Assembly: GCF_047238345.1 (NCBI RefSeq) | Contig: NZ_JBDFMQ010000001.1 | Coordinates: 2,294,001-2,358,000, forward strand | Reading direction: 5' to 3' | Length of the DNA: 64,000 bases | Origin: Shouchella sp047238345 | GTDB taxonomy: Bacteria > Bacillota > Bacilli > Bacillales > Bacillaceae_D | In this document: positions 50,334-59,591 of the stretch, piece after piece | Position numbering within the stretch: position 1 is the stretch's first letter | Layout: each line of letters opens with the position of its first letter | Notes under the pieces: model-generated | What the model was told of the DNA's origin: nothing | The model's database searches: none | Seen by the model: the letters and a program-made list of their open reading frames with translations, nothing else | Position numbers and translations under genes: made by a program

Positions 50334-51590
50334 TTAATAGATCGAGGTCGTTTCATCAATTGCTTCAAGTTTTGTTTTTATCGATTGTAAAAATTTACCG
50401 CATATCAAACCATCTAGCACGCGATGGTCAAGGGATAAACAAAGATTGACCATATGACGAATTGCAATAACTTCACCCGCTTCTGTATCCATCACAACAG
50501 GGCGCTTGACAATTGACTCAACAGACATAATCGCTGCTTGAGGTGCGTTAATGATAGGCTGAGACATAATTGAGCCAAACGAACCTGTATTATTAATAGT
50601 GAACGTTCCTCCGCTCATATCTTCGTTTTTCAGTTGACCAGTTCTTACTTTTTTCGCAAGCTCATTCGTACGTTTCGCTAGCCCTTTTATGGTCAACTCA
50701 TCTGCATCTTTAATTACCGGTACATACAATGCGTCATCTGTTGCAACAGCCATCGAAAGGTTAATATCTTTTTTGCGGATAATTTTGTCGCCAGCCCACT
50801 GCGCATTGACTTCAGGATATTCCTTTAACGCTTCGACACATGCCTTCATAAAGAAAGGCAAATACGTAAGGCTAAATCCTTCTTTTTCTTTAAATGCATC
50901 TTTATGACGTTGCCGTATTTTGACAAGGTTGGTTACATCGACTTCAACCATTGTCCAAGCGTGAGGCGCATCTGTTTTGCTTTTCACCATATTTGCGGCA
51001 ATCGCTTTACGGATGCCTGATACAGGAATTTCTGTATCTCCAGCAGAACTTTGAACATGTACGTCTTCAGCTTTTGATTTCGGTTGTTCAGCTTTAACAG
51101 GCGCATGTGATGACTGAGCTGTTGGGGCTGAACCATTCTTTCGATGCGCTTCAACATCTTTTCTTGTAATACGGCCCCCTTTCCCAGATCCTGCAACATC
51201 TTCTAACGAGATGCCATACTCTTGTGACAATCGGAGAACAGCAGGAGAATAGCGGTTTCGTTGATCCGTTGCTTCAGTCGTTTTCGCTGGTTTTTCCGAC
51301 TCAACTTGCTGATTCTCTTGTTGTTTTGGGGCTTCTGTTGACTCTGAGCTTCCTTCTTCTTGAATGGAGCAAATTTCTGTACCGACTGAAACCGTATCGT
51401 CTTCCTCGACAAGGAGTTCTTGAATAACCCCTGTATACGAAGACGGAATTTCTGCACTCACTTTATCTGTCATTACTTCAGCAATTGGTTCATACTTCGT
51501 TACGCTGTCTCCTGGTGCCACAAGCCATTTGCTTATGGTTCCCTCTGTGACACTTTCACCAAGCTGAGGCATTGTCATTTTTGTCGCCAT
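50334..51590 (-). CDS. bkdB: Branched-chain alpha-keto acid dehydrogenase E2 subunit
   Basis: Lipoamide acyltransferase of 418 residues for branched acyl groups. One lipoyl domain (lysine in EVMTDKVSAEIPS, about 42), Gln/Glu-rich linker, peripheral-subunit binding domain (YSPAVLRLSQEYGI), a second linker and the catalytic domain with CLSLDHRVLDGLICG. Makes isobutyryl-, isovaleryl- and 2-methylbutyryl-CoA, primers of branched fatty acids. AAGGAGGG precedes ATG 51590. Confidence 0.95.
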   Translation of the reverse strand: MATKMTMPQLGESVTEGTISKWLVAPGDSVTKYEPIAEVMTDKVSAEIPSSYTGVIQELLVEEDDTVSVGTEICSIQEEGSSESTEAPKQQENQQVESEKPAKTTEATDQRNRYSPAVLRLSQEYGISLEDVAGSGKGGRITRKDVEAHRKNGSAPTAQSSHAPVKAEQPKSKAEDVHVQSSAGDTEIPVSGIRKAIAANMVKSKTDAPHAWTMVEVDVTNLVKIRQRHKDAFKEKEGFSLTYLPFFMKACVEALKEYPEVNAQWAGDKIIRKKDINLSMAVATDDALYVPVIKDADELTIKGLAKRTNELAKKVRTGQLKNEDMSGGTFTINNTGSFGSIMSQPIINAPQAAIMSVESIVKRPVVMDTEAGEVIAIRHMVNLCLSLDHRVLDGLICGKFLQSIKTKLEAIDETTSIY

Positions 51591-51601
51591 TGTATCCCTC
51601 C

Positions 51602-52585
51602 TTAAAACTCTGCTAAGTCGCGAATGGCTTGCTCGACTTTATCAGGGTTAATCATAAACTCTTTTTCTAATGTTGGTGCATACGGCATAGCTGGCACATC
51701 TGGACCAGCCAAGCGTTTAATTGGCGCATCAAGATCAAACAAACAGTGTTCTGCAATAATTGCACTAACTTCACTGATAATGCTTCCTTCTTTGTTATCT
51801 TCCGTAATTAATAACACTTTGCCTGTTTTCTTAGCTGCCTCAATAATCGCTTCTTGATCAAGGGGGTACACGGTTCGCAGATCAAGAATATGGGTTTGAA
51901 TTCCTTCTTTTTCAAGTCGCTCTGCTGCTTGTAGCGCGAAATGTACAGCCAATCCATACGTAATAACGGTGACATCGTCTCCTTCACGCTTCACATCCGC
52001 TTTTCCAATTGGAAGTGTATACTCCTCATCTGGAACCTCGCCTTTAATTAATCGATACGCACGCTTATGTTCGAAAAAGAGAACCGGATCGTCTGATCGT
52101 ATTGCCGCTTTTAAAAGACCTTTTACATCATAAGGCGTGGAGGGCATGACAATTTTTAATCCCGGAGTATTTGCAAACATCGCTTCAACACTTTGCGAGT
52201 GATAGAGCGCACCATGAATTCCACCACCGTAAGGCGCTCGAATGGTAATCGGACACGTCCAATCATTGTTTGTGCGATACCGAATTTTTGCCGCTTCCGA
52301 CACAATTTGATTGACTGCAGGCATAATAAAGTCGGCAAATTGCATCTCAGCAACAGGGCGCATTCCATACATCGCCGCACCAATACCAACGCCTGCAATA
52401 GCCGATTCTGCTAGTGGCGTATCAATGACACGCGCTTCTCCAAATTGTTCATATAAACCTGCCGTTGCACGAAACACACCGCCGCGCTTCCCAACATCTT
52501 CACCTAAAACAAAAACTTTTTGGTCCCGCTCCATCTCTTCATGCAGTGCTTTCGTTACGGCTTCTATATAAGATAAAACAGCCAT
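51602..52585 (-). CDS. bkdAB: Branched-chain alpha-keto acid dehydrogenase E1 beta subunit
   Basis: A 327-residue E1-beta. VFVLGEDVGKRGGVFRATAGL, VIDTPLAESAI, RAPYGGGIHGALYHSQS (the Bkd-type version of the PdhB loop) and MPSTPYDVKGLLK. It overlaps the bkdAA stop by one base (TAATG). Together with BkdAA it decarboxylates the keto acids of Val, Leu and Ile. Confidence 0.95.
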   Translation of the reverse strand: MAVLSYIEAVTKALHEEMERDQKVFVLGEDVGKRGGVFRATAGLYEQFGEARVIDTPLAESAIAGVGIGAAMYGMRPVAEMQFADFIMPAVNQIVSEAAKIRYRTNNDWTCPITIRAPYGGGIHGALYHSQSVEAMFANTPGLKIVMPSTPYDVKGLLKAAIRSDDPVLFFEHKRAYRLIKGEVPDEEYTLPIGKADVKREGDDVTVITYGLAVHFALQAAERLEKEGIQTHILDLRTVYPLDQEAIIEAAKKTGKVLLITEDNKEGSIISEVSAIIAEHCLFDLDAPIKRLAGPDVPAMPYAPTLEKEFMINPDKVEQAIRDLAEF

Positions 52586-53586
52586 TAATTCCCCTCCTCG
52601 CCATAAACATGTAAATACGTTGTGCTTGGATCTGCATACGTCGCTTCTTCTGCATATTCCGTCGCTTCATTTACAAGCTGCTTCACTTCTTCTTCCATTT
52701 CATTAAGCTTTTCTTCATTTAATAAATTGGCATCCATTAAATATGTGGCATATGTATGGACAGGGTCTTTCGCTTTTGCTTCTGCTACTTCTTCTCGTGA
52801 ACGATACGCACGATCATCGTCATCACTTGAATGAGGTGTAAGGCGATACGAAACCGTTTCAATTAAAGACGGCCCTTCTCCTTTTCTCGCTCGGTCTGCG
52901 GCTTCTTTTACAGCTTCATAAACAGCTAGTGGATCATTTCCATCGACTGTAACACCTGGCATTCCGTAACCGATTGCTCGGTCTGATACTTTTTCACAGG
53001 CAAGTTGCTTTTCAATCGGTACACTAATGGCGTATTTATTATTTTCGCACATAAAGATAACAGGTAGCTTGTGCACCCCTGCGAAATTCGCCCCTTCGTG
53101 AAAATCACCTTGATTGGATGATCCTTCCCCAAACGTTGTAAACGTGACAAAATCTTTCTTTTCTAAACGACCACCTAAAGCAACCCCGACAGCATGAGGG
53201 ACTTGAGTGGTAACAGGTGATGATCCTGTCACAATCCGATTTACTTTTTGACCAAAATGACCTGGCATTTGACGTCCGCCAGAATTGGGGTCTTCTTCTT
53301 TCGCAAAACCAGATAGCATTAAATCTTTCGCGGTCATTCCAAATGTAAGCACAACGCCCATATCCCGATAGTATGGCAGTACATAGTCTTTATCTCGATC
53401 AAGTGCAAACGCCGCACCTACTTGCGCTGCTTCCTGCCCTTGACATGAAATGACAAAAGGAATCTTCCCTGCCCGATTTAATAACCACATCCGTTCGTCA
53501 ATTCTACGGGCAAGTAACATCGTTTTATAAATATCAATGGCTTCTTCATCAGTCAAACCGAGCTGCTCGTGTTTTTGTTTTGCCAT
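52585..53586 (-). CDS. bkdAA: Branched-chain alpha-keto acid dehydrogenase E1 alpha subunit
   Basis: TPP-binding subunit of 333 residues with TTFGEGSSNQGDFHEGANFA, RLTPHSSDDDDRAYR (typical of BkdA rather than PdhA) and GSSPVTTQVPHAVG. Start ATG 53586 with AGGAGGGAT. Cotranscribed with lpdV upstream and bkdAB downstream. Confidence 0.95.
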   Translation of the reverse strand: MAKQKHEQLGLTDEEAIDIYKTMLLARRIDERMWLLNRAGKIPFVISCQGQEAAQVGAAFALDRDKDYVLPYYRDMGVVLTFGMTAKDLMLSGFAKEEDPNSGGRQMPGHFGQKVNRIVTGSSPVTTQVPHAVGVALGGRLEKKDFVTFTTFGEGSSNQGDFHEGANFAGVHKLPVIFMCENNKYAISVPIEKQLACEKVSDRAIGYGMPGVTVDGNDPLAVYEAVKEAADRARKGEGPSLIETVSYRLTPHSSDDDDRAYRSREEVAEAKAKDPVHTYATYLMDANLLNEEKLNEMEEEVKQLVNEATEYAEEATYADPSTTYLHVYGEEGN

Positions 53587-53600
53587 ATAAATCCCTCCTA

Positions 53601-55022
53601 TTACATATGAATTGCGCGTTTATCAATTAATAGTGCCGCTTCACCAATTGCTTCTGACATGGTTGGATGAGGATGAATCATATCCCCTAATTCAACATGC
53701 GCAGCATCTAAATATTTTGCTAGTGCCGCTTCACTTATTAAATCCGTTGCATGCGAGCCAATAATGTGAACACCAAGAACATCTTTCGTCTTTTCATCGG
53801 AAATTACCTTAACAAAACCTTCTTCTTCTCCCTGAACAAGCGCTTTACCGACTGCTGCAAATGGAAATGTCCCCACTTTAATTTGATAACCTTGCTCTTT
53901 TGCATCTTGTTCGGTCAATCCAACTTGAGCAGATTCGGGAAAGCTATAAACACAAGAAGGAACCATTGTTGGATTTAACGGTTCAACTGGCTCCCGCGTC
54001 ATATGAGCAACAGCAATGAGTCCTTCATGAGTAGCGACATGGGCAAGTTGAAGACCCCCAACACAGTCTCCGATCGCATAGATGTGGGATTCTTTCGTTT
54101 GACCGTATTCATTCACTTTTATGTAACCGCTTTCTAAAACAATGTCTGTGTTCTCTAAGCCAATGCTTTTCACATTTGCTGATCGGCCAATCGATACCAT
54201 CATTTTGTCAACAGGAATAGATAAGGTTTCATCTTGATATGAAATTGAAACGGTCACGGAATGGTCCTCTACCTTCAAATCCGCTTCATTGAGTGTTGCT
54301 CGTGTATAGATGGTTACACCTCGGTTTTGAAGCTGTTTCATCATTTCCTTGGAAATATCTTTGTCAGCAGTTGGAAGAATTCGATCACCAGCTTCCACAA
54401 TCGTTACTTCGACACCAAAATCAATGAGCATAGATGCCCACTCAACGCCAATTACACCTCCGCCAACTATGACGATCGATGAAGGCAATGCTTCAAAGTT
54501 TAACGCCTCTTCTGAACTAATTATTGATGATCCGTTAAAAGGTGTTTGTGGCAATGTCCTTGGAGAAGATCCTGTTGCCAAAATAACGTTGGAGCCAATT
54601 AACATTTCATTTTCTCCATCACCTAAGTCAACTGACACGGTACCAGGTGTTGGTGAGAAAATGGACGGTCCTAGCAGCGTACCTCTACCTTCGTAGACAT
54701 CAATTTTTCCTTTTTTCATTAATCCCTTTACACCCGTCGCTAAACGGTCAACAATACTTTGCTTCCGTTCTTGAACCTTAGTGAAGTCTAGTTGAGCATC
54801 TCCAACCGTCACGCCAAATGAAGCAGATTCCTTTGCTAAACGAAAAACCTCTGCACTTCTAAGCAACGCTTTACTAGGAATACACCCTTTATGAAGGCAT
54901 GTGCCCCCTAACAATTGTTCCTCAACAAGCGCTGTTTTCAATCCTGATTGTGAGGCGCGGATGGCGGCTGCATATCCGCCTGTTCCGCCTCCCACGATCA
55001 CGAGATCATAATTCTCTGCCAT
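53601..55022 (-). CDS. lpdV: Dihydrolipoyl dehydrogenase of the Bkd complex
   Basis: FAD disulfide reductase of 473 residues, E3 of the branched-chain complex. GGGTGGYAAA (FAD), GGTCLHKGCIPSK (redox pair), GGGVIGVEWA (NAD) and HPHPTMSEA (catalytic His). Differs clearly from pdhD in this window, showing separate E3 enzymes. GGAGGCAAAC precedes ATG 55022; bcd ends 15 bases upstream. Confidence 0.95.
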   Translation of the reverse strand: MAENYDLVIVGGGTGGYAAAIRASQSGLKTALVEEQLLGGTCLHKGCIPSKALLRSAEVFRLAKESASFGVTVGDAQLDFTKVQERKQSIVDRLATGVKGLMKKGKIDVYEGRGTLLGPSIFSPTPGTVSVDLGDGENEMLIGSNVILATGSSPRTLPQTPFNGSSIISSEEALNFEALPSSIVIVGGGVIGVEWASMLIDFGVEVTIVEAGDRILPTADKDISKEMMKQLQNRGVTIYTRATLNEADLKVEDHSVTVSISYQDETLSIPVDKMMVSIGRSANVKSIGLENTDIVLESGYIKVNEYGQTKESHIYAIGDCVGGLQLAHVATHEGLIAVAHMTREPVEPLNPTMVPSCVYSFPESAQVGLTEQDAKEQGYQIKVGTFPFAAVGKALVQGEEEGFVKVISDEKTKDVLGVHIIGSHATDLISEAALAKYLDAAHVELGDMIHPHPTMSEAIGEAALLIDKRAIHM

Positions 55023-55037
55023 GGTTGTTTGCCTCCA

Positions 55038-56135
55038 TTATTTTTTACGTGAAAGAATGTGGTGTTCATTTTGTAAAAACGTACCTCTTGCATAGCGCAT
55101 ACGTTCAATACGTTCCTCAGCCATTTTATCAGCTGCTTGAGACGTTGGGATTTGTTTTGCTTTAGCAATTTCAAATACGCGAGATACATTGTCGTAAATG
55201 CCTTCTACTTTTTTAAATGCACGATCACGATTGTATCCATTTAATTCGTCGGCAACATTGATGACGCCACCAGCATTAATGACGTAATCCGGCGCGTACG
55301 CGATCCCCATTTCTTGAAGAAGGTGTCCGTGACGCTCTTCTTTTAGCTGGTTGTTTGCTGCTCCAGCGATGACTTTTGCTGTTAATTTTGAAAGCGTTTC
55401 ATCATTAATGACGCCTCCTAAAGCACACGGGGCAAAAATGTCGCAGTCTTGCTCGTAAATATCGTCAGGGTCAACTGCTTTTGCACCAAACTCTGCAACT
55501 GCTTTTTCTACTGATGGTTTATAAATGTCTGTCACAATTAATTGTGCGCCTTCTTCATGTAAATACTTACATAAATTATACGATACATTCCCAACACCTT
55601 GAACAGCAATTGTTTTACCAGCTAAGTCTTCTGTACCTAGCCCTGCTTTAGCAGCGGCTTTCATTCCGACATACACACCATAAGCAGTGACAGGCGATGG
55701 ATTTCCTGAAGCACCAAAAGCTGGAGAAATTCCTGTAACATAATCGGTTTCGTCGTGAATCGTGTCCATATCTTCAACGGTTGTTCCAACATCTTCCGCC
55801 GTAATATAACGACCATTTAAGCCTTGTATGTAGCGCCCGAACGCACGGAACATTTCAGGATTTTTATCTGTTCTTGCATCACCAATAATGACAGCTTTTC
55901 CGCCGCCAAGATTTAATCCTGCCGCAGCGTTTTTATAGGTCATTCCTCTTGAAAGACGCAAAACATCTTCAAAAGCTTCTTCTTCGGTTTTATAATTCCA
56001 CATTCTTGTGCCTCCAAGTGCTGGCCCAAGCGTTGTATCATGAATGGCAATAATCGCTTTTAATCCTGACGTTTGATCTTGGCAAATAACAAGTTGTTCG
56101 TAATCTTTCTCCTGCATCTTTGTAAATAATTTCAT
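55038..56135 (-). CDS. bcd: Leucine dehydrogenase (Bcd)
   Basis: NAD-dependent oxidative deamination of Leu, Val and Ile to keto acids, feeding Bkd. 365 residues from ATG 56135 with GGGGGAT upstream; the extension to 56210 overlaps the promoter and is rejected. Substrate lysine in LGGGKAVIIGD, GGTRMWNY, and the NAD fold VQGVGNVSYNLCKYL. First gene of the operon transcribed from the sigma-54 promoter. Confidence 0.95.
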   Translation of the reverse strand: MKLFTKMQEKDYEQLVICQDQTSGLKAIIAIHDTTLGPALGGTRMWNYKTEEEAFEDVLRLSRGMTYKNAAAGLNLGGGKAVIIGDARTDKNPEMFRAFGRYIQGLNGRYITAEDVGTTVEDMDTIHDETDYVTGISPAFGASGNPSPVTAYGVYVGMKAAAKAGLGTEDLAGKTIAVQGVGNVSYNLCKYLHEEGAQLIVTDIYKPSVEKAVAEFGAKAVDPDDIYEQDCDIFAPCALGGVINDETLSKLTAKVIAGAANNQLKEERHGHLLQEMGIAYAPDYVINAGGVINVADELNGYNRDRAFKKVEGIYDNVSRVFEIAKAKQIPTSQAADKMAEERIERMRYARGTFLQNEHHILSRKK

Positions 56136-56192
56136 TTTAAATCCCCCTATAAGAATTCTAGCTAGTCTTAGACATGGTTTCTTTCTCTCTTC

Positions 56193-56210
56193 ATGCAAAA
56201 ACAATGCCAA
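56193..56210 (-). promoter_or_regulatory. Sigma-54 (SigL) promoter of the bkd operon
   Basis: TTGGCATTGTTTTTGCAT on the minus strand: GG and GC are separated by exactly ten bases, as the -24/-12 consensus TGGCA-N-TTGCA requires. The bcd start is about 60 bases downstream. Confidence 0.9.
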
Positions 56211-56250
56211 CTATTAATCTTAAGGAATAAGGTTTTCAACACCTTTACTA

Positions 56251-56290
56251 TGCAAAATCTTGCATTCCCCCTGAAAAATATTGCATGCAA
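56251..56290. promoter_or_regulatory. Candidate BkdR upstream activating sites
   Basis: Two palindromes of related sequence: TGCAAAATCTTGCA (56251-56264) and TTGCATGCAA (56281-56290), both built on TGCAA/TTGCA. They lie 50-100 bases upstream of the sigma-54 promoter, the usual place for enhancer-binding protein sites. Confidence 0.55.
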
Positions 56291-56292
56291 CA

Positions 56293-58266
56293 TCATTCAA
56301 TCTTATGTTTTTCTAATTTATAATATAATGAGCGAACAGAAATGCCAAGCCGCTTTGCCGCTTCCGTTTTTACATGATCAACTCGTTCTAACGTCTGTAT
56401 AAGAAACGAGCGCTCTTTTTCAGCCAAAAAATGGTCAAGTGTCTCGCCATCGATATTCGACTGTAGCGCCTGCTCAGTCTCATCTTGCTGCTCATTCGGT
56501 TCTGTAAGCGCCACTGTTTCAATTTCAGTTTCACCCAAATTTTTGTAAATCATTTCACGCGCTAATACATTTTCTAATTCTCGAATGTTCCCAGGCCATG
56601 GATAGTGTTGCAATTGAATAAGAGCTTCATGGCTTATTCTTCTAATGTTTCGACCGTAATCTTCATTAATTTTTTCTATTAAGCTTAACGATATGGTTGG
56701 AATGTCCTCTGAGCGCTCTCGTAGTGGTGGAATATAAATGGGCAATGTATTTAACCGGTAATATAAATCTTCCCTAAATCGCTTTGTAGATAACAGAACT
56801 TGTAAATTGACATTTGTCGCAGCGATAACCCGCGCTTTTATTTTTACTGGCTTTGTTCCTCCAACTCGCACCACTTCATTTTCTTGCAACACACGCAAAA
56901 GCTTTGCCTGTGTTTGAAGAGACATCTCTCCGACTTCATCAAGGAAAATGCTTCCCTCACCAGCTTCTTCAAACAACCCTTTTTTTCCTGTTCGTAATGC
57001 GCCAGAGAAAGCACCTTGCTCATAGCCAAATAACTCACTCTCAAGCAAAGTTTCAGTTAAGGCGGCGCAATTTACACGAACAAATGGTTTATCTCTTCGC
57101 TTACTTTCATGGTGTATCGCATGTGCAAACAATTCTTTCCCAGTACCTGTTTCACCTAGAAGTAGAATAGGTAAAGCCGTATTTGCCCCTAACTTTGCTT
57201 GTGCAATCGCGTGCTGAATGCCGTTCGATTGACCGAGTATATCTTGAAAAGAATAACGCGCTTCTAAACTCGCTATTTTTTTCTTCGCTTGCTTTAGTTC
57301 ACCCATGAGTAGATTTAACTCTGATACATCGTGAATGACACCAATACTACCTTTAAGTTTTTTATCCACAACCACAGGCGCAACATTGACAATCACATCT
57401 CGTTTATTCGGACCTAATTTCAAACGAGCGCCTCGCACAGGTCTTTGGGTTTGCAATACTTGCATATGAATACTTTCGCCTTCAGATATGTCCGTTGTTG
57501 CAGGCTTCCCAATTACTTGATCTTCGGTTAATCCTGTTATTTTTTTGTAAGCAGGATTAATTAACAAGCCCACACCAAATTCATCAACAACAGAAATGGC
57601 GTCATTTGAAGAGTTTATGATCGCTTCAAGCATTTCTCTCATTCGATTTAAATCTGTAATTTGCTCAGCCATTTGTCTAGCTTCTGTGACATCTTTAAAG
57701 ACAGCAATTGCGCCAGTAATGATCCCATTTGCGTGCAATGGTATACGAGTGGTAACAATTTTAGTACCATTCATAAAGGTTTGCAGTTGATTGTGTTCGG
57801 CTTGCCCCGTTTCAATTACTCTCGGTAATCCGCTATTTGGTAATAACGTTTGAATTTGCATCCCCATACTTTCTTGTTGTTGAACATCTGCCATCTTAGC
57901 GGCAGAGTCATTAAGATACAGCACAGTATTGTCTGAACGCACGATAATAACTCCATCATCAATAGAATCAATCGCTTTATGCATAAAGGTTTGTTTATCA
58001 AGCTCATTACTTATAACAGCCCATGCATCCTCATACGTCATAATGAGCTGATTCGATTGAAGTGAGTCATTTGCCTGCAAAACCGTATCGTAATGATGAA
58101 TTGGAGGAATCGTATCAATTAAAGCAATTCGATGTTCCATAGCTAACGATTGCGTTTCGGGGTTTTCAGAACAAATGGCAGATACTGAAAACATAGGCAT
58201 ATGAATTAAACATCTTAATAAGGCAAATGCATCAGGACCGTCATCAATAAACAGGATCTTTTCCAT
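56293..58266 (-). CDS. bkdR: Sigma-54-dependent activator BkdR
   Basis: Enhancer-binding protein of 657 residues. An N-terminal region (1-95) of unclear fold is followed by two PAS domains (about 95-200, SIDDGVIIVRSDNTVLYLND; about 210-320, IINSSNDAISVVDEFGVGLL), the AAA+ domain (Walker A GETGTGKELFAHAIHH; the sigma-contact loop reads GAFSGA instead of GAFTGA; Walker B GSIFLDEVGEM) and a C-terminal Fis-type helix-turn-helix (AAKRLGISVRSLYYKLEKHK). Beside and upstream of bcd as in B. subtilis. ATG at 58266. Confidence 0.95.
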   Translation of the reverse strand: MEKILFIDDGPDAFALLRCLIHMPMFSVSAICSENPETQSLAMEHRIALIDTIPPIHHYDTVLQANDSLQSNQLIMTYEDAWAVISNELDKQTFMHKAIDSIDDGVIIVRSDNTVLYLNDSAAKMADVQQQESMGMQIQTLLPNSGLPRVIETGQAEHNQLQTFMNGTKIVTTRIPLHANGIITGAIAVFKDVTEARQMAEQITDLNRMREMLEAIINSSNDAISVVDEFGVGLLINPAYKKITGLTEDQVIGKPATTDISEGESIHMQVLQTQRPVRGARLKLGPNKRDVIVNVAPVVVDKKLKGSIGVIHDVSELNLLMGELKQAKKKIASLEARYSFQDILGQSNGIQHAIAQAKLGANTALPILLLGETGTGKELFAHAIHHESKRRDKPFVRVNCAALTETLLESELFGYEQGAFSGALRTGKKGLFEEAGEGSIFLDEVGEMSLQTQAKLLRVLQENEVVRVGGTKPVKIKARVIAATNVNLQVLLSTKRFREDLYYRLNTLPIYIPPLRERSEDIPTISLSLIEKINEDYGRNIRRISHEALIQLQHYPWPGNIRELENVLAREMIYKNLGETEIETVALTEPNEQQDETEQALQSNIDGETLDHFLAEKERSFLIQTLERVDHVKTEAAKRLGISVRSLYYKLEKHKIE

Positions 58267-58357
58267 CTCGCACCTCTAAATTTTTAGTAGTTGGTCATAA
58301 ATGCTGCTGCCATTATTTTTAGTATCGTATAATTAACAAGCTTATGCAAGATTAAAC

Positions 58358-58387
58358 TTGTCCAGAAAGGTTTTTTTAGTCTACAAT
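58358..58387 (+). promoter_or_regulatory. Candidate SigA promoter of yqzF
   Basis: TTGTCC and TACAAT with an 18-base spacer, 34 bases before the yqzF start. Confidence 0.45.
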
Positions 58388-58420
58388 AGATGTGGAGGAT
58401 GTTCAAGAAAGGACTGTTCT

Positions 58421-58672
58421 ATGGGCAGAATAATTGCTTTATTCATTGTACTTATCCCGATTGTTGGTGCTGGTTACGGTATAAAATTAATGCGAGATGC
58501 ATTCTTTCTCGTTGAGCTTTTTCCTTACCCCACTTTATGGGTTCAATTTATCGCTGGTCTTCTTTTCTTTCTCATTGGATTAGGATTAATGGCAGGATTT
58601 ATTTTCCATAGAGATAAAAAACGAGGTAAAGTTTCTGAAACTTTTTTAAAAAATAATGATCAACAGCTATAG
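58421..58672 (+). CDS. yqzF: YqzF-like membrane protein (DUF2627)
   Basis: Eighty-three residues with two membrane segments (IIALFIVLIPIVGAGYGIKL and VQFIAGLLFFLIGLGLMAGF) and a basic tail. ATG at 58421 has AAAGGA upstream; the longer frame to 58358 is unsupported. Size, segments and location beside bkdR match YqzF. Divergent from bkdR. Function unknown. Confidence 0.82.
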   Translation: MGRIIALFIVLIPIVGAGYGIKLMRDAFFLVELFPYPTLWVQFIAGLLFFLIGLGLMAGFIFHRDKKRGKVSETFLKNNDQQL

Positions 58673-58700
58673 AGATAAAGCTCTACAGCTGTTTTATTTT
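58662..58700. terminator. Terminator of yqzF
   Basis: ACAGCT-A-TAGAG pairs with CTCTA-C-AGCTGT, then TTTTATTTT on the plus strand; the hairpin includes the yqzF stop codon. Confidence 0.75.
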
Positions 58701-59446
58701 GCCAAATTGGTTTGTTTGAGCCACTTTTCGATCGCCATTTTCATAAACGGCCAAAAAATAAAAACGATTAACCCGGCTAGTCCAAAGATAAGAAACATAA
58801 TTTGCACAGGTTCTTCAGGAACTGCTACAGCCCAGAAAGCAATGATTGCGCCTAGTACAAAAGATCCATTAAATCCATAGCTTGCTTGATCTTCCACTTC
58901 AAGGACGATGGCAATGTATATGATTGTCAATAAATAAAGCACATCAATAAACGTAGGGGTGACAATAAAAAAACAACCAATAACGGCTAAAAGAATAAAA
59001 TACATCATTAAGCGATACGGAACTTTATTTGCAAAGTAAGCCGAGATAGGAAACACAAGAAAAAGCAAACTAACAATGAAAAATGACTTCCCCTCTCCTG
59101 AAGCTAACAAATAAGAGAAAAAACCTAGTGCAATCAAATAACTAATGATTACGCCATTTTTTAAGATGGCTTGTTTAAGCGTTTTTAAATAAAACTTTTT
59201 TTGACTTACATCAAGATAAAAACCTAACGCCCAAGAAAGTATCATGTAGCCCATCGCAATATAAGAAAAGAAAAAATGTCGTCCCACTAACAAAGAACTT
59301 AATGCTAGATACGCGTATAGAATAAACGCCCCTAAACTAAACGGGACTGCGTAAGGCTTTTTATGATCATGCCACCGCATATCATCAAAGCCGTACATCA
59401 GAGCAACCGCAATGATTGGTAGGGATAAAAATAAAACAGGAATCAT
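58694..59446 (-). CDS. Polytopic membrane protein of unknown function
   Basis: A 250-residue protein made almost entirely of hydrophobic segments (about eight), with short loops and no recognised motif. It has GFDDMRWHDHKKPYAVPFSLG near the N-terminus and ends in a basic amphipathic tail. AGGTGAT precedes ATG 59446. It lies between yqzF and spo0A, a place where B. subtilis has other small genes, so it may be lineage specific. No function proposed. Confidence 0.78.
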   Translation of the reverse strand: MIPVLFLSLPIIAVALMYGFDDMRWHDHKKPYAVPFSLGAFILYAYLALSSLLVGRHFFFSYIAMGYMILSWALGFYLDVSQKKFYLKTLKQAILKNGVIISYLIALGFFSYLLASGEGKSFFIVSLLFLVFPISAYFANKVPYRLMMYFILLAVIGCFFIVTPTFIDVLYLLTIIYIAIVLEVEDQASYGFNGSFVLGAIIAFWAVAVPEEPVQIMFLIFGLAGLIVFIFWPFMKMAIEKWLKQTNLAK

Positions 59447-59548
59447 CGTTACATCACCTACATCTTTTATTGTTTATCAACGTTTTTATAAACGCTAAAG
59501 ATTGAAAAAGGTCATCTTTAGTATGAGATAATCAATAAAATCCATTCA

Positions 59549-59591
59549 AAAAAAAGAGTAAACATGATGAATCATGTTTACTCTTTTTTTA
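59549..59591 (-). terminator. Terminator of spo0A
   Basis: AAAGAGTAAACATGAT pairs perfectly with ATCATGTTTACTCTTT around GA; T runs on the minus strand. Confidence 0.92.
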
